NCBI RefSeq assembly: GCF_012276985.1
Contig: NZ_JAAXMM010000012.1
Span: 62,001 to 126,000, forward strand
Reading direction: 5' to 3'
DNA: 64,000 nt
Source: Agrobacterium sp. a22-2
Lineage (GTDB): Bacteria > Pseudomonadota > Alphaproteobacteria > Rhizobiales > Rhizobiaceae
Positions 63,674 through 64,000 of the stretch are shown here, piece by piece (position 1 is the stretch's first letter; each line of letters opens with the position of its first letter). The notes below the pieces were generated by a model, which saw nothing but the letters and a program-made list of their open reading frames with translations, ran no database searches and was not told where the DNA came from. The translations under genes were made by a program, and so were the position numbers.

Positions 63674-64000
63674 ATGCTGGACAATGCGCAGATTGCCGCC
63701 GTGGCCGCCGTCATCCGGACGGGAGGTTTCGACAAGGCCGCCCAGCAATTGAGCCTGACGCCTTCGGCGATTTCGCAGCGGGTCAAGCTGATCGAGGAGC
63801 GGCTTGGCGCCGTGCTGATCGTGCGCGGCCAGCCCTGCGTGGCGACGGAGGCTGGGCAACGGCTGTTCCGCCATGCCGAGGAGGTGGGTCTGCTTGAGCA
63901 GGCGCTGCGCTCGGACCTCGGCATTGCCGATGCGCGCGGGCCATGGCCGAGCCTGCGCATTGCGGTCAATGCCGACAGTCTCGCCACGTGGTTCGTTGCG
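63674..64000 (+). CDS. LysR-family regulator, ArgP/LysG type (3' truncated by window)
   Basis: 109 residues visible. The start MLDNAQIAAVAAVIRTGGFDKAAQQLSLTPSAISQRVKLIEERLG is the ArgP/LysG winged helix, followed by VLIVRGQPC and SLRIAVNADSLATWF, the opening of the effector domain. It faces the exporter across 113 nt and would activate it when Arg/Lys is high. The rest lies beyond the window. Confidence 0.9.
   Translation, partial: MLDNAQIAAVAAVIRTGGFDKAAQQLSLTPSAISQRVKLIEERLGAVLIVRGQPCVATEAGQRLFRHAEEVGLLEQALRSDLGIADARGPWPSLRIAVNADSLATWFVA

Overview
The window is 64 kb of GC-rich, gene-dense chromosome from an alphaproteobacterium, most likely family Rhizobiaceae (Rhizobium/Agrobacterium/Allorhizobium-like; genus not resolved). 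Four things point there: the trxB - lsrB/vtlR - twin AbcR small RNA block, the lgt - NdufAF7-like methyltransferase - pgeF run, a yqeY-dnaG-rpoD locus with a long acidic RpoD, and several rhizobial palindromic intergenic repeats. I see no rRNA, tRNA, CRISPR array, prophage or autonomous insertion sequence.

Layout. 0-10 kb: minus-strand lgt-methyltransferase-pgeF-M24 peptidase, plus-strand ubiK-like, ybjN-proC-csaA, then a minus-strand MarR / OmpR-type regulator / sensor kinase / DUF1349 run and an MBL hydrolase. 10-24 kb: cold-shock gene, EamA exporter, secreted PQQ sugar dehydrogenase, class GN sortase with its VIT/VWA target, aatA, opgC, a Ca2+/H+ antiporter, and a LysR/epimerase pair. 24-29 kb: arsR-ene-reductase, two AbcR sRNAs, lsrB, trxB, an Lrp regulator. 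29-35 kb: surface-glycan locus with gmd and fcl making GDP-L-fucose, a GT10 fucosyltransferase, two other glycosyltransferases and an ELM1-family protein. 35-53.5 kb: the core genes greA, carB and carA, separated by accessory blocks (MFS exporter, arsR with two SRPBCC genes, GST, zinc metallopeptidase, LysR-paired SDR and aldo/keto reductase, MATE exporter, a SPOR-like membrane protein). 53.8-60 kb: yqeY, a brnTA toxin-antitoxin pair, dnaG, rpoD. 60-64 kb: DUF2798, a TonB-like DUF930 protein, an M20 amidohydrolase, and a LysE/ArgO exporter divergent from an ArgP-type regulator cut by the window end.

Most notable structure outside genes: a 273-bp non-autonomous, MITE-like element present twice (10266-10538 and 61451-61723) in opposite orientation. 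The copies differ at about five positions by eye. Each has 33-bp terminal inverted repeats, two internal long hairpins and TA at both tips. In both places the same end of the element supplies the TAG stop codon of the adjacent gene. A 14-bp terminal relic lies at 33872-33885. Next in interest are the AbcR pair, the sortase with its single linked substrate, and the fucosylation locus.

All functional calls are from reading the translated sequence and family knowledge; no database search was run. Starts were adjusted where a Shine-Dalgarno sequence or family length favoured an internal start.
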